Of a stretch of 9,967 nucleotides of DNA, positions 1 to 4,369 are shown in pieces. The translations under genes and the position numbers were made by a program. A model generated the notes under the pieces. The model searched no databases and had not been told where the DNA came from. It was given only the letters and a program-made list of their open reading frames with translations. Every line of letters begins with the position of its first letter. Positions within the stretch are counted from its first letter, which is position 1. Origin of the DNA: JAIOTG01 sp964644045 (lineage in GTDB: Bacteria; Patescibacteriota; Patescibacteriia; Patescibacteriales; JAGXOH01); contig CAZXUK010000031.1 of NCBI GenBank assembly GCA_964644045.1, positions 1-9,967 of the forward strand. The letters are read 5' to 3'.

Positions 1-2
1 AA

Positions 3-48
3 GTAGGACATTTCTAAATCACCCAAAGTAGGACATTTCTATTTCCCC
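3..48 (+). repeat. Left-end tandem motif, transposon-end-like (inverted relative to right end)
   Basis: The 14-mer GTAGGACATTTCTA occurs at 3-16 and again at 28-41, a 25-base period, and the second copy continues as TTTCCCC. The right edge of the window carries the same two-site arrangement in reverse orientation, so the window is bracketed by inverted repeats. Tandem multiple binding sites near the ends are typical of IS21-type and some IS481-type elements. No transposase is present, so calling this an IS end is inference. Confidence 0.6.
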
Positions 49-63
49 TTTACATTTGAAACA

Positions 64-92
64 TTGGTAATTTTTAAAATTAATGATATAAT
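64..92 (+). promoter_or_regulatory. Sigma70-type promoter of the secreted repeat protein
   Basis: TTGGTA at 64-69 and a perfect TATAAT at 87-92 are separated by 17 bases. The expected start is near 98-100, leaving a leader of about 24 bases before the ATG at 123. The leader is A-rich and has no Shine-Dalgarno sequence. Confidence 0.7.
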
Positions 93-122
93 TTAAGTAG
101 TTAATAAACTAAATAAAAAAAT

Positions 123-1439
123 ATGACTAAAAAAATTTTTTCCAGCGCCTTGATTTTGGGGGTGGTTTTTTCTTTTGTTTTTAGTGTTAATCTGGCTAAA
201 GCTGTTCATTCTACCGAATCTAACACTGCGGAAAGTTCTGTCACCTCTATTACTTTATCTTCAACCGGGGAAAAAGATATTGCTTGGACTGTAAATGGCT
301 ATTCTTCCAAAGGATTTAAAGTGGTTTGGTCTAAAGACCCCTATCCCACTTACCCTTTGGGCGAAAATGATAAATATCATTATTATTCCGATCCTAATAA
401 AAGAGCAGACACTTTGGAAACTTTTGACGGGGAAGGAGTTTATTATGCGCGGGTTTGCGAGTATTTGGGAGGAAAATGCGGAGTATACAGTAATCAAATA
501 AAAGTTGATCTCACTGATCAATCTTCAGAGGCCACCACGGAAAAAGAGGTAAAAAGTATTAAACTTTATTCCGAGGGAGAGAAAAAGATAAGCTGGAAGG
601 TTGATGGCTATAGTGAGAAGGGATTTAAAGTGGTTTGGTCTAAAGATTCCTATCCCACTTATCCCTTGGGCGAAAATGATAAATATCATTATTATTCCGA
701 TCCTAATAAAAGAGCAGACACTTTGGAAACTTTTGACGGGGAAGGAGTTTATTATGCGCGGGTTTGCGAGTATTTGGGAGGAAAATGCGGAGTATACAGT
801 AATCAAATAAAAGTTGATCTCACTGATCAATCTTCAGAGGCCATTAAAGAGATTGAAGAAAAGGCCGAGTTGCTTAGTGAGAATAAATTAGATGATATTT
901 TATCTGAATTAAAGGAATTGAGAGATGTGGTTCAAGAACAAAAAAATGAAATTAAATATTTGCAATCTCTGGTTTCCGATTTGTCCGCGCTTACTTCCCG
1001 GATGAAAGAAGCTATAAACAATTTTATTACTTACGGAGTTGATGAAAATACTAAAAAATTGGGAGAAGGAGAAAGAGCGGCGGTTATGCATTCTTTCAAA
1101 GCCGCTTTCAATAAGTTACCCCAAGATCAAGAAGATTTGACTGATGTTATAAAAATCGCTAATGGCCGTTGGCCAACCCGGGTTAACCAGGAAGCGGAAA
1201 ATAGGGCTATTGAGAAGTTCAAAACTATTTATAACAGACACCCTGATTTTGACAATCCCAAAGACGATGCCGCTATAAAAATTATGGCTTATGGCTTAAG
1301 GCAGAGAGCGGAGAATAGGAATCTGGAAAGCGAGAAAGCGGGAATCAAAATATTTAAAAGTATTTTTGATAAAACTCCGGAAACTACCCGGGATTGGAAT
1401 GTGATGCAAGCGATAACTTATTCCGGGGCTACGCGTTGA
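123..1439 (+). CDS. Secreted protein with two Ig-like repeats, a coiled coil and three C-terminal helical repeats
   Basis: This is a predicted exported protein of 438 residues. Residues 1-27 form a signal peptide with a basic start, a hydrophobic core and an AKA cleavage site, with no lipobox. Two tandem modules of 103-residue period follow (about 40-139 and 143-242). Each contains GFKVVWSKD, PTYPLGENDKYHYYSDP and VCEYLGGKCGVYSN, with a cysteine pair (C112/C119 and C215/C222) that could form a disulfide outside the cell. Residues 241-302 are charged heptad-like helix, probably a coiled coil. Residues 317-356, 357-402 and 403-438 are three diverged repeats of the form (E)xRAxxxFKxxFxxxP, ending in the tail ITYSGATR. 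I recall both module types from Parcubacteria surface proteins, where they often accompany peptidoglycan-binding or S-layer-like regions. The function is unknown; a cell-surface or adhesion role is inference. It is monocistronic, with its own promoter and terminator. Confidence 0.85.
   Translation: MTKKIFSSALILGVVFSFVFSVNLAKAVHSTESNTAESSVTSITLSSTGEKDIAWTVNGYSSKGFKVVWSKDPYPTYPLGENDKYHYYSDPNKRADTLETFDGEGVYYARVCEYLGGKCGVYSNQIKVDLTDQSSEATTEKEVKSIKLYSEGEKKISWKVDGYSEKGFKVVWSKDSYPTYPLGENDKYHYYSDPNKRADTLETFDGEGVYYARVCEYLGGKCGVYSNQIKVDLTDQSSEAIKEIEEKAELLSENKLDDILSELKELRDVVQEQKNEIKYLQSLVSDLSALTSRMKEAINNFITYGVDENTKKLGEGERAAVMHSFKAAFNKLPQDQEDLTDVIKIANGRWPTRVNQEAENRAIEKFKTIYNRHPDFDNPKDDAAIKIMAYGLRQRAENRNLESEKAGIKIFKSIFDKTPETTRDWNVMQAITYSGATR
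312..534 (+). repeat. Near-identical direct repeat, copy 1 (inside the secreted protein gene)
   Basis: This 223-base stretch recurs at 621-843 with only 4 mismatches that I can count, all within about 45 bases of its 5' end. The offset is 309 bases, exactly 103 codons, so the frame is kept. The preceding 25 codons of the same module are much more diverged, so the identity begins abruptly. Confidence 0.92.
621..843 (+). repeat. Near-identical direct repeat, copy 2 (inside the secreted protein gene)
   Basis: This is the second copy of the 312-534 repeat, covering residues 167 to 240 of the protein. About 98% identity over 223 bases points to recent duplication or gene conversion between the two modules. 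Confidence 0.92.
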
Positions 1440-1467
1440 TAAATTTTTTAAAAATGTATACAATATC

Positions 1468-1505
1468 AGAGGGTTCGCTTTTAGTGAGCCCTCTTGTTTG
1501 TTTTA
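1468..1505 (+). terminator. Intrinsic terminator after the secreted protein gene
   Basis: AGAGGGTTC at 1468-1476 pairs with GAGCCCTCT at 1486-1494 (nine pairs including one G-T). The stem can extend by two pairs and leaves a small TTTTA loop. A T-rich tail, TGTTTGTTTT, follows. It lies between the protein gene and tRNA-Val. Confidence 0.8.
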
Positions 1506-1510
1506 AATAA

Positions 1511-1583
1511 GCACCTTTAGCTCAGGGGTTAGAGCGCTGCCTTCACACGGCAGAGGCCGTAGGTTCAAATCCTACAGGGTGCA
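1511..1583 (+). tRNA. tRNA-Val (anticodon CAC)
   Basis: A full cloverleaf of 73 bases can be drawn. Acceptor GCACCTT (1511-1517) pairs with AGGGTGC (1576-1582), with discriminator A at 1583. The D stem is GCTC/GAGC. The anticodon stem is CTGCC/GGCAG with loop TTCACAC, giving anticodon CAC at 1544-1546, which reads GUG. The T arm is GTAGG-TTCAAAT-CCTAC. The sequence after A73 is CATC, so CCA is not encoded and must be added after transcription. Confidence 0.95.
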
Positions 1584-1587
1584 CATC

Positions 1588-1672
1588 CTCATTTATGATT
1601 TAGTGATTTCAGATTTGATGATTTATTTTTCAATCTAAAATTATAAGTCATAAACCAAAAATCATAAATGAG
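1588..1672. repeat. AT-rich inverted repeat downstream of tRNA-Val
   Basis: CTCATTTATGATTT at 1588-1601 is repeated exactly in inverted orientation at 1659-1672. Weaker pairing continues inward through AGATTT/ATTTTAGATT-like segments. A related AT-rich stretch with TTTTGGTTTT and TTTATGATTTTAGATTT lies at 3378-3420 beside tRNA-Gly. No T-run follows, so it does not look like a terminator. It may be a short interspersed repeat. Confidence 0.6.
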
Positions 1673-1676
1673 AACG

Positions 1677-1710
1677 TGGGCCGTTACCCCGCCGTTTTCG
1701 AGCGGCGAGG
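1677..1710 (+). other. tRNA-Ala 5' fragment joined to a GC-rich hairpin
   Basis: TGGGCCGTTA at 1677-1686 is identical to 1777-1786, the start of the real tRNA-Ala gene exactly 100 bases downstream. Homology stops there. A GC-rich hairpin, CCCCGCCG to CGGCGAGG (1687-1710, one mismatch), follows with a TTCG-containing loop. No D arm, anticodon arm or T arm is recognisable, so this is not a functional tRNA. It resembles the hairpins inserted into the tRNA-Ala 3' fragments further right. Confidence 0.55.
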
Positions 1711-1777
1711 TTCATCGATAGTTAAAAGACGAAAATAACTAGAACGAAATTTGATTAAAGTAACATATTTATTCTAT

Positions 1778-1851
1778 GGGCCGTTAGCTCAGCTGGCCAG
1801 AGCGCTCGCGTCGCATGTGAGAGGCCAAGGGTTCGAATCCCTTACGGTCCA
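1778..1851 (+). tRNA. tRNA-Ala (anticodon CGC)
   Basis: This is a complete 74-base cloverleaf. Acceptor GGGCCGT (1778-1784) pairs with ACGGTCC (1844-1850) and contains the G3-U70 wobble pair that identifies alanine tRNAs. The D stem is GCTC/GAGC. The anticodon stem is CTCGC/GTGAG with loop GTCGCAT, giving CGC at 1812-1814, which reads GCG. The T arm is AAGGG-TTCGAAT-CCCTT. The discriminator is A1851, followed by CAATAA, so CCA is not encoded. Broken partial copies of this gene lie on both sides. Confidence 0.95.
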
Positions 1852-1922
1852 CAATAAACTGATAATCTCGGAATTTATGTAGCTAAAAGAGAATATTTGT
1901 GAAGAATGTTTTGTCGTTTTTA

Positions 1923-1973
1923 AAGGGTTCGGTCGTGGGGCTTCCGCCCCTTCGAATCCCGCACGGTCCACCA
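1923..1973 (+). other. tRNA-Ala 3' fragment split by a 19-base hairpin insert
   Basis: AAGGGTTCG (1923-1931) and TTCGAATCCC...CACGGTCCA (1951-1970) reproduce the T arm and acceptor of tRNA-Ala. Between them lies a 19-base insert (1932-1950) containing the hairpin GGGGC-TTCC-GCCCC. TTCG is present on both sides of the insert (1928-1931 and 1951-1954), as a target duplication would leave. The fragment reads ACCA after the acceptor strand (1970-1973), whereas the real gene reads ACAA. There is no 5' half, so it is not a functional tRNA. Confidence 0.65.
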
Positions 1974-2004
1974 CACACTACTTTCGTTTATTAGTTTAAA
2001 TGTT

Positions 2005-2052
2005 GGGCGAATCCCTTGCCCCGTCCTTCGCGAGGGGCGGGGCTTACGGTCC
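2005..2052 (+). other. tRNA-Ala 3' fragment split by a ~25-base hairpin insert
   Basis: GGGCGAATCCCTT (2005-2017) and CTTACGGTCC (2043-2052) together match the T arm and acceptor of tRNA-Ala, minus a TT. The flank CAATAA also matches the real gene's downstream sequence. The fragment is interrupted by a GC-rich hairpin: GCCCCGTCCT (2018-2027) pairs with GGGGCGGGGC (2034-2043) around loop TCGCGA, with two G-T pairs. CTT occurs on both sides (2015-2017, 2043-2045). It is a decayed tRNA end with a small insert. Confidence 0.65.
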
Positions 2053-2066
2053 GCAATAAGAAAATA

Positions 2067-2078
2067 ATCTCTAGAGAT
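2067..2078. repeat. 12-base perfect palindrome
   Basis: ATCTCTAGAGAT is fully self-complementary. It sits just left of the octanucleotide array. A degenerate counterpart (GCTATCTCTA) precedes the right-hand array, so it may be part of the larger direct repeat. No function can be assigned. Confidence 0.4.
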
Positions 2079-2081
2079 ATT

Positions 2082-2196
2082 TCTATAAATTGCATTGCTC
2101 CATTGCTTCATTGTTTTCATGTTTCATTGCTCCATTGCCAAATTGTTTTATTGTTTTCATGTTCTAGTGTTTTCATGTTTTATTGACTTTTTGTTT
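2082..2196 (+). repeat. Octanucleotide-periodic array, left copy
   Basis: After TCTATAAATTG (2082-2092) the sequence runs as 13 units of 8 bases from 2093 to 2196: CATTGCTC, CATTGCTT, CATTGTTT, TCATGTTT, CATTGCTC and so on, consensus roughly YATTGYTT. A 34-base segment of it (2147-2180) is identical to 3063-3096 on the other side of the two-gene cassette, and TCTATAAATTG is also shared. There are no unique spacers, so it is not a CRISPR. The period is not a multiple of three and no ORF runs through it. Confidence 0.85.
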
Positions 2197-2203
2197 TTTT
2201 TAA

Positions 2204-2221
2204 GCAATAATTGTTTATTGC
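2204..2221 (+). other. Short perfect hairpin at the cassette boundary
   Basis: GCAATAA (2204-2210), loop TTGT, and TTATTGC (2215-2221) form a perfect 7-bp hairpin. It covers the TTG at 2211, the first in-frame start candidate of the following gene, making that start unattractive. The T-run lies upstream rather than downstream, so it is not a terminator for plus-strand transcripts. Confidence 0.45.
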
Positions 2222-2546
2222 AGTGACGACACGCACCTTAAAATCCGACATAAACATATATTTTCAAGCAAAGGAGGGCAAGTATGCTCGTAAACAGAAA
2301 GGGAAAGAAACAAGACTTTCTCCGGGCTGGATCTTGTCATTGAACCTCAAGGACAGAACCGCGTCTCTTTTTGACGAGAACGGTATCCGGGTTTTTTCCG
2401 GGGACGATGATAAATTCTGCATCCCGGACCTGAACGGCTACGGCGACTGCATTAACTCGGCCAGATTTATAGCCTGGTCGTACGGTCTTAAGGTTGATGT
2501 CAGGATAAGTAGCGGAGATACCTTAAAGTTTGAATTTACGGAGTAA
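2211..2546 (+). CDS. Hypothetical cassette protein 1 (start uncertain, possible frameshift)
   Basis: I do not recognise this protein. The open frame gives up to 111 residues from TTG 2211, or 107 from GTG 2223. Its second half (GWILSLNLKDRTASLFDENGI and onward to FEFTE) looks like a real small beta-rich domain and is GC-richer than the neighbours. Neither TTG nor GTG has a Shine-Dalgarno sequence. The only strong ribosome-binding site, AAAGGAGGG at 2270-2278, points to ATG 2284, which lies in the other frame and stops after 19 codons. A -1 slip at GGGAAAG (2301-2307) would join that start to this frame and give an 87-residue product. Alternatives are a mutated gene, a sequence error, or genuine initiation at 2223. 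It is followed by cassette gene 2 after 13 bases, so the two were probably co-transcribed. Confidence 0.6.
   Translation: MFIAVTTRTLKSDINIYFQAKEGKYARKQKGKETRLSPGWILSLNLKDRTASLFDENGIRVFSGDDDKFCIPDLNGYGDCINSARFIAWSYGLKVDVRISSGDTLKFEFTE
2270..2343 (+). other. Strong RBS and ATG opening a 19-codon frame, with a -1 slippery heptamer
   Basis: AAAGGAGGG (2270-2278) is spaced 5 bases from ATG 2284, like the site before cassette gene 2. The frame reads MLVNRKGKKQDFLRAGSCH and stops at TGA 2341-2343. In that frame G GGA AAG (2301-2307) is a canonical X XXY YYZ heptamer. A -1 slip there enters the 2211-2546 frame. A 6-bp stem, ACAAGA (2310-2315) with TCTTGT (2332-2337), follows closely. Whether slippage happens is inference. 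Confidence 0.4.
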
Positions 2547-2559
2547 AAAGGAGGGAGTA

Positions 2560-2907
2560 ATGGAGAAAAAAAGAAATCCGAGTTTTTGGGTCGAGGGGAG
2601 CGGTGATGATCTAAAGATCACCCACCTCAAGTGCGGCAAGAAGGCGGAGATTCGGGAAGTTCCTTGTGGCGATGTAGATGACCCTAAATTCTTTCAAGTG
2701 TTGGGCTGCAAAAACAAAGAAAAGATCAACTGTCTGGCTTCCGGCGGACTGTATTTCTTTGACGATGCCTTGGAAAAATTCAAGGCCGACTTGGAAAAGT
2801 TGGATCCGGGCGAGCAGATCTTTGTTCGCCGCGGTCCGGTAGTGGAAACCCCTGAAAGAAGTTACAAAATTTCTTCTCAGGTTATGGAAGTGTTTGAGAA
2901 AGGATAA
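2560..2907 (+). CDS. Hypothetical cassette protein 2, small cysteine-containing protein
   Basis: I do not recognise this 115-residue protein. The start is ATG 2560, chosen because AAGGAGGG at 2548-2555 is spaced 4 bases from it; the open frame extends upstream to a TTG at 2530 inside the preceding gene. It has no signal peptide or membrane segment. Four cysteines (C25, C36, C50, C58) fall in the contexts LKCGKK, VPCG, LGCKNK and INCLA, and could form a zinc site, though they are not in CxxC pairs. Aromatic and charged residues follow (YFFDDALEKFKADLEKLDPGEQIFVRR). Base composition is visibly GC-richer than the rest of the window. It lies 13 bases after cassette gene 1 and is followed by a strong terminator, so the two form a short operon with no housekeeping neighbours. 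Confidence 0.8.
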   Translation: MEKKRNPSFWVEGSGDDLKITHLKCGKKAEIREVPCGDVDDPKFFQVLGCKNKEKINCLASGGLYFFDDALEKFKADLEKLDPGEQIFVRRGPVVETPERSYKISSQVMEVFEKG

Positions 2908-2938
2908 AATGAACTTTCAAAAACAACACTAACACGCA

Positions 2939-2972
2939 CGGCTTGCGAGTTTTTTCCGCAAGCCGTTTTTTA
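2939..2972 (+). terminator. Intrinsic terminator of the two-gene cassette
   Basis: CGGCTTGCG (2939-2947) and CGCAAGCCG (2957-2965) form a perfect 9-bp stem with a 9-base loop, followed by a run of T at 2966-2971. It closes the cassette operon about 30 bases after the stop codon. Confidence 0.92.
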
Positions 2973-3026
2973 TATTTAATATTTTAGTTTTCACTTTATT
3001 CGGAAAAGGTTTTGGCTTTAGCTATC

Positions 3027-3104
3027 TCTATAAATTGTTACATTGTTTTTGTGTTTCATTGCTTTATTGTTTTCATGTTCTAGTGTTTTCATGTTTTTTT
3101 GATA
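3027..3104 (+). repeat. Octanucleotide-periodic array, right copy
   Basis: TCTATAAATTG (3027-3037) leads into about nine 8-base units from 3033: AATTGTTA, CATTGTTT, TTGTGTTT, CATTGCTT, TATTGTTT, TCATGTTC, TAGTGTTT, TCATGTTT, TTTTGATA. Positions 3063-3096 are identical to 2147-2180. The array has the same orientation as the left copy and is about four units shorter. The pair frames the two-gene cassette and its terminator. Confidence 0.85.
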
Positions 3105-3109
3105 TTTTC

Positions 3110-3189
3110 AACGGGTTCTCACTCCACTACCTACATCATAACAAAAGGCCGGCACAAGGCCGACTTTTTATTATGGTGCGGGCAGCGGG
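3110..3189. repeat. Diverged duplicate of the tRNA-Gly 3' region, copy 1
   Basis: This stretch aligns with 3236-3313. Both have (A)NCGGGTTNTCA, then ACTAC and ACATCA, then a hairpin with flanking A and T runs, then GTGCGGGCAGCGGG. Copy 1 ends in a fragment of tRNA-Gly, copy 2 in the real gene. It looks like an old tandem duplication of the tRNA 3' end plus its downstream terminator. Confidence 0.5.
3144..3170 (-). terminator. Imperfect hairpin with T/A runs, decayed terminator-like
   Basis: On the minus strand AAAG..CGGC pairs with GCCG..CTTT around a CTTGT loop, with an internal mismatch and bulge, flanked by A and T runs. Its position relative to the tRNA-Gly fragment matches that of the terminator after the real tRNA-Gly, so it is probably a duplicate of it. 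Confidence 0.4.
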
Positions 3190-3221
3190 CCCTGCACAAG
3201 TCGCTGTCGTTCCTGTGCAGG
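3174..3221 (-). other. tRNA-Gly 3' fragment joined to a hairpin
   Basis: GCGGGCAGCGGG at 3178-3189 is identical to the acceptor and T-stem end of tRNA-Gly at 3302-3313. On the minus strand it ends in A plus CCA (3177-3174), whereas the real gene has no encoded CCA. Homology stops where the T loop should begin. An 8-bp perfect hairpin follows instead: CCTGCACA (3191-3198) with TGTGCAGG (3214-3221). There is no D or anticodon arm, so it is not functional. Confidence 0.6.
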
Positions 3222-3269
3222 ATAAAAATCTCACCAGCGGGTTTTCATCCTACTACATCACTCATATAA

Positions 3270-3293
3270 AAAAGCCCCCTTATGGGGACTTTT
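3270..3293 (-). terminator. Terminator downstream of tRNA-Gly (works both ways)
   Basis: AAAAG, a mismatched C, CCCC, loop TTAT, GGGG, a mismatched A and CTTTT form a hairpin bounded by A and T runs. On the minus strand it lies 7 bases after the end of tRNA-Gly and reads out into TTTTTT, as an intrinsic terminator should. Confidence 0.75.
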
Positions 3294-3300
3294 CTATATG

Positions 3301-3373
3301 TGCGGGCAGCGGGAATCGAACCCGCATCTTCAGCTTGGAAGGCTGACATAATAAGCCATTATACGATACCCGC
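3301..3373 (-). tRNA. tRNA-Gly (anticodon TCC)
   Basis: On the minus strand the 73-base sequence starts GCGGGTA at 3373 and ends TGCCCGC, with discriminator A at 3301. The anticodon stem is TCAGC/GCTGA with loop CTTCCAA, giving anticodon TCC at 3339-3337, which reads GGA. The T arm is GCGGG-TTCGATT-CCCGC. The next bases are CAT, so CCA is not encoded. A73 rather than the U73 of E. coli fits recognition by an alpha2-type glycyl-tRNA synthetase; that link is inference. Confidence 0.95.
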
Positions 3374-3476
3374 ATTTTCATTTTTGGTTTTAAGATTTGA
3401 TTTATGATTTTAGATTTAATTGTAAATAATTAATTTGAAACTGTAAAATTAATTTCTTTGTATTTGCAAAAATAAA

Positions 3477-3496
3477 ATTGCCTTTAATTAAGCAAT
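3477..3496 (-). terminator. Weak hairpin after lgt, possible terminator
   Basis: On the minus strand ATTGC and GCAAT pair around an AT-rich loop and are followed by TTTTATTTTT, about 20 bases past the lgt stop. The stem is short and bulged, so efficiency is doubtful. The rest of 3374-3516 is AT-rich with no gene. Confidence 0.4.
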
Positions 3497-3516
3497 GTAA
3501 AAATTTCTATTCTGTT

Positions 3517-4353
3517 TTAAGTGATTTTACTTTTTATTTGCGGAATAGTCAAGATTAGAGCTAACACAATTATTACTATACTAATAATTTGCGGGAAACG
3601 CAAACCCAAAAGTTCCGGAGTGGGGTCAATTCTAATCATTTCCGTGGCAAAGCGCAGGACAGAATAAAGAATAGCGTAGGCAATCAAAAAAAACTCATAG
3701 CTTTGTTTTTTCTTTTTCAGGTACCACGCATGCAGACCTATTAAAATTAAAAAGATTAATAGGCTTCCCAGGGATTCATATAAAAAAGCGGGATGAAAAT
3801 ACTCCGAGCTTATAAATTCCACGGGTCTGTTCATAATATTGATAGGAATTCCCCAGGGTAAATTCGTCGGTTTGCCGAATAATTCCTGATTAAAATAATT
3901 TCCCCATCTGCCTATGGCTTGAGCCAAGGCCAGGGCCGGCGCCAATAAAGCGGCCAAAAGCCAAAAATTTTTTAAATTTGCTTTTTTTTCTTCTCTAAAA
4001 ATATTTTTTTTGCCGGCATAGACAAGCAACACTATAATTCCCGCAATTATAGCTCCGTGGATAGCCAGGCCTCCCTGCCAAACTTTAATAATATCTTCGG
4101 GGTGGCCCCAATAATAATCAAATGCCAAGAGGATATGACAGATCCTGGCTCCCACAATTCCGGCTATAATCAACCAAAAGGCAAGATCGAAAATTGTGTC
4201 CCGAGAAATATCGTAATAATTGGCCAGGATCAAAGTAGTGATCAACCCGGCTATAATTCCCGTAACTATAAAAAAGCCGTACCAGTATATTTCTATACCT
4301 CCCCAAGAGAAAAACAGGGGTTGAGGGTTAAAATTATGTAGAAAATTGATCAT
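3517..4353 (-). CDS. lgt: Phosphatidylglycerol--prolipoprotein diacylglyceryl transferase
   Basis: Lgt moves diacylglycerol from phosphatidylglycerol to the lipobox cysteine of prelipoproteins in the inner membrane, the first step of lipoprotein maturation. The 278-residue product, started at ATG 4353 (MINFLHNF), has about seven hydrophobic segments and the family landmarks. These are YWYGFFIVTG near 23-32, the GGLAIHGA region with H99, the signature GRWGNYFNQELFG at 148-160, HPAFLYES at 187-194 and RFATEMIR at 234-241. Length is normal for the family. The open frame extends 15 codons further up, but that start would lie upstream of the promoter's expected transcription start, so 4353 is preferred. 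No Shine-Dalgarno sequence is present. It is transcribed alone, divergent from the DUF72 gene. Confidence 0.95.
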   Translation of the reverse strand: MINFLHNFNPQPLFFSWGGIEIYWYGFFIVTGIIAGLITTLILANYYDISRDTIFDLAFWLIIAGIVGARICHILLAFDYYWGHPEDIIKVWQGGLAIHGAIIAGIIVLLVYAGKKNIFREEKKANLKNFWLLAALLAPALALAQAIGRWGNYFNQELFGKPTNLPWGIPINIMNRPVEFISSEYFHPAFLYESLGSLLIFLILIGLHAWYLKKKKQSYEFFLIAYAILYSVLRFATEMIRIDPTPELLGLRFPQIISIVIIVLALILTIPQIKSKIT

Positions 4354-4369
4354 ATTATTTTTTTCTTTT

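Noticed and set aside
261..830. Paired antisense and other-frame open frames in the secreted protein gene
   Set aside because: They are shadows of the duplicated module, which is why the same peptide appears twice.
1677..2058. Intact extra tRNA genes or tRNAs with introns
   Set aside because: The pieces cover only one end of tRNA-Ala each and cannot be joined into a full cloverleaf; inserts are far too short for group I introns.
1789..2120. Minus-strand open frames across tRNA-Ala and its fragments
   Set aside because: They are antisense to tRNA sequence (the familiar VRDSNPWP-type false peptide) and have no start signals.
2082..3104. Octanucleotide arrays as a CRISPR array
   Set aside because: Units are 8 bases, back to back and without unique spacers; no cas gene is present.
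3035..3346. 103-codon open frame on the plus strand
   Set aside because: It runs through the octamer array, two hairpins, the tRNA-Gly fragment and the antisense of the real tRNA-Gly, so it is not a gene.
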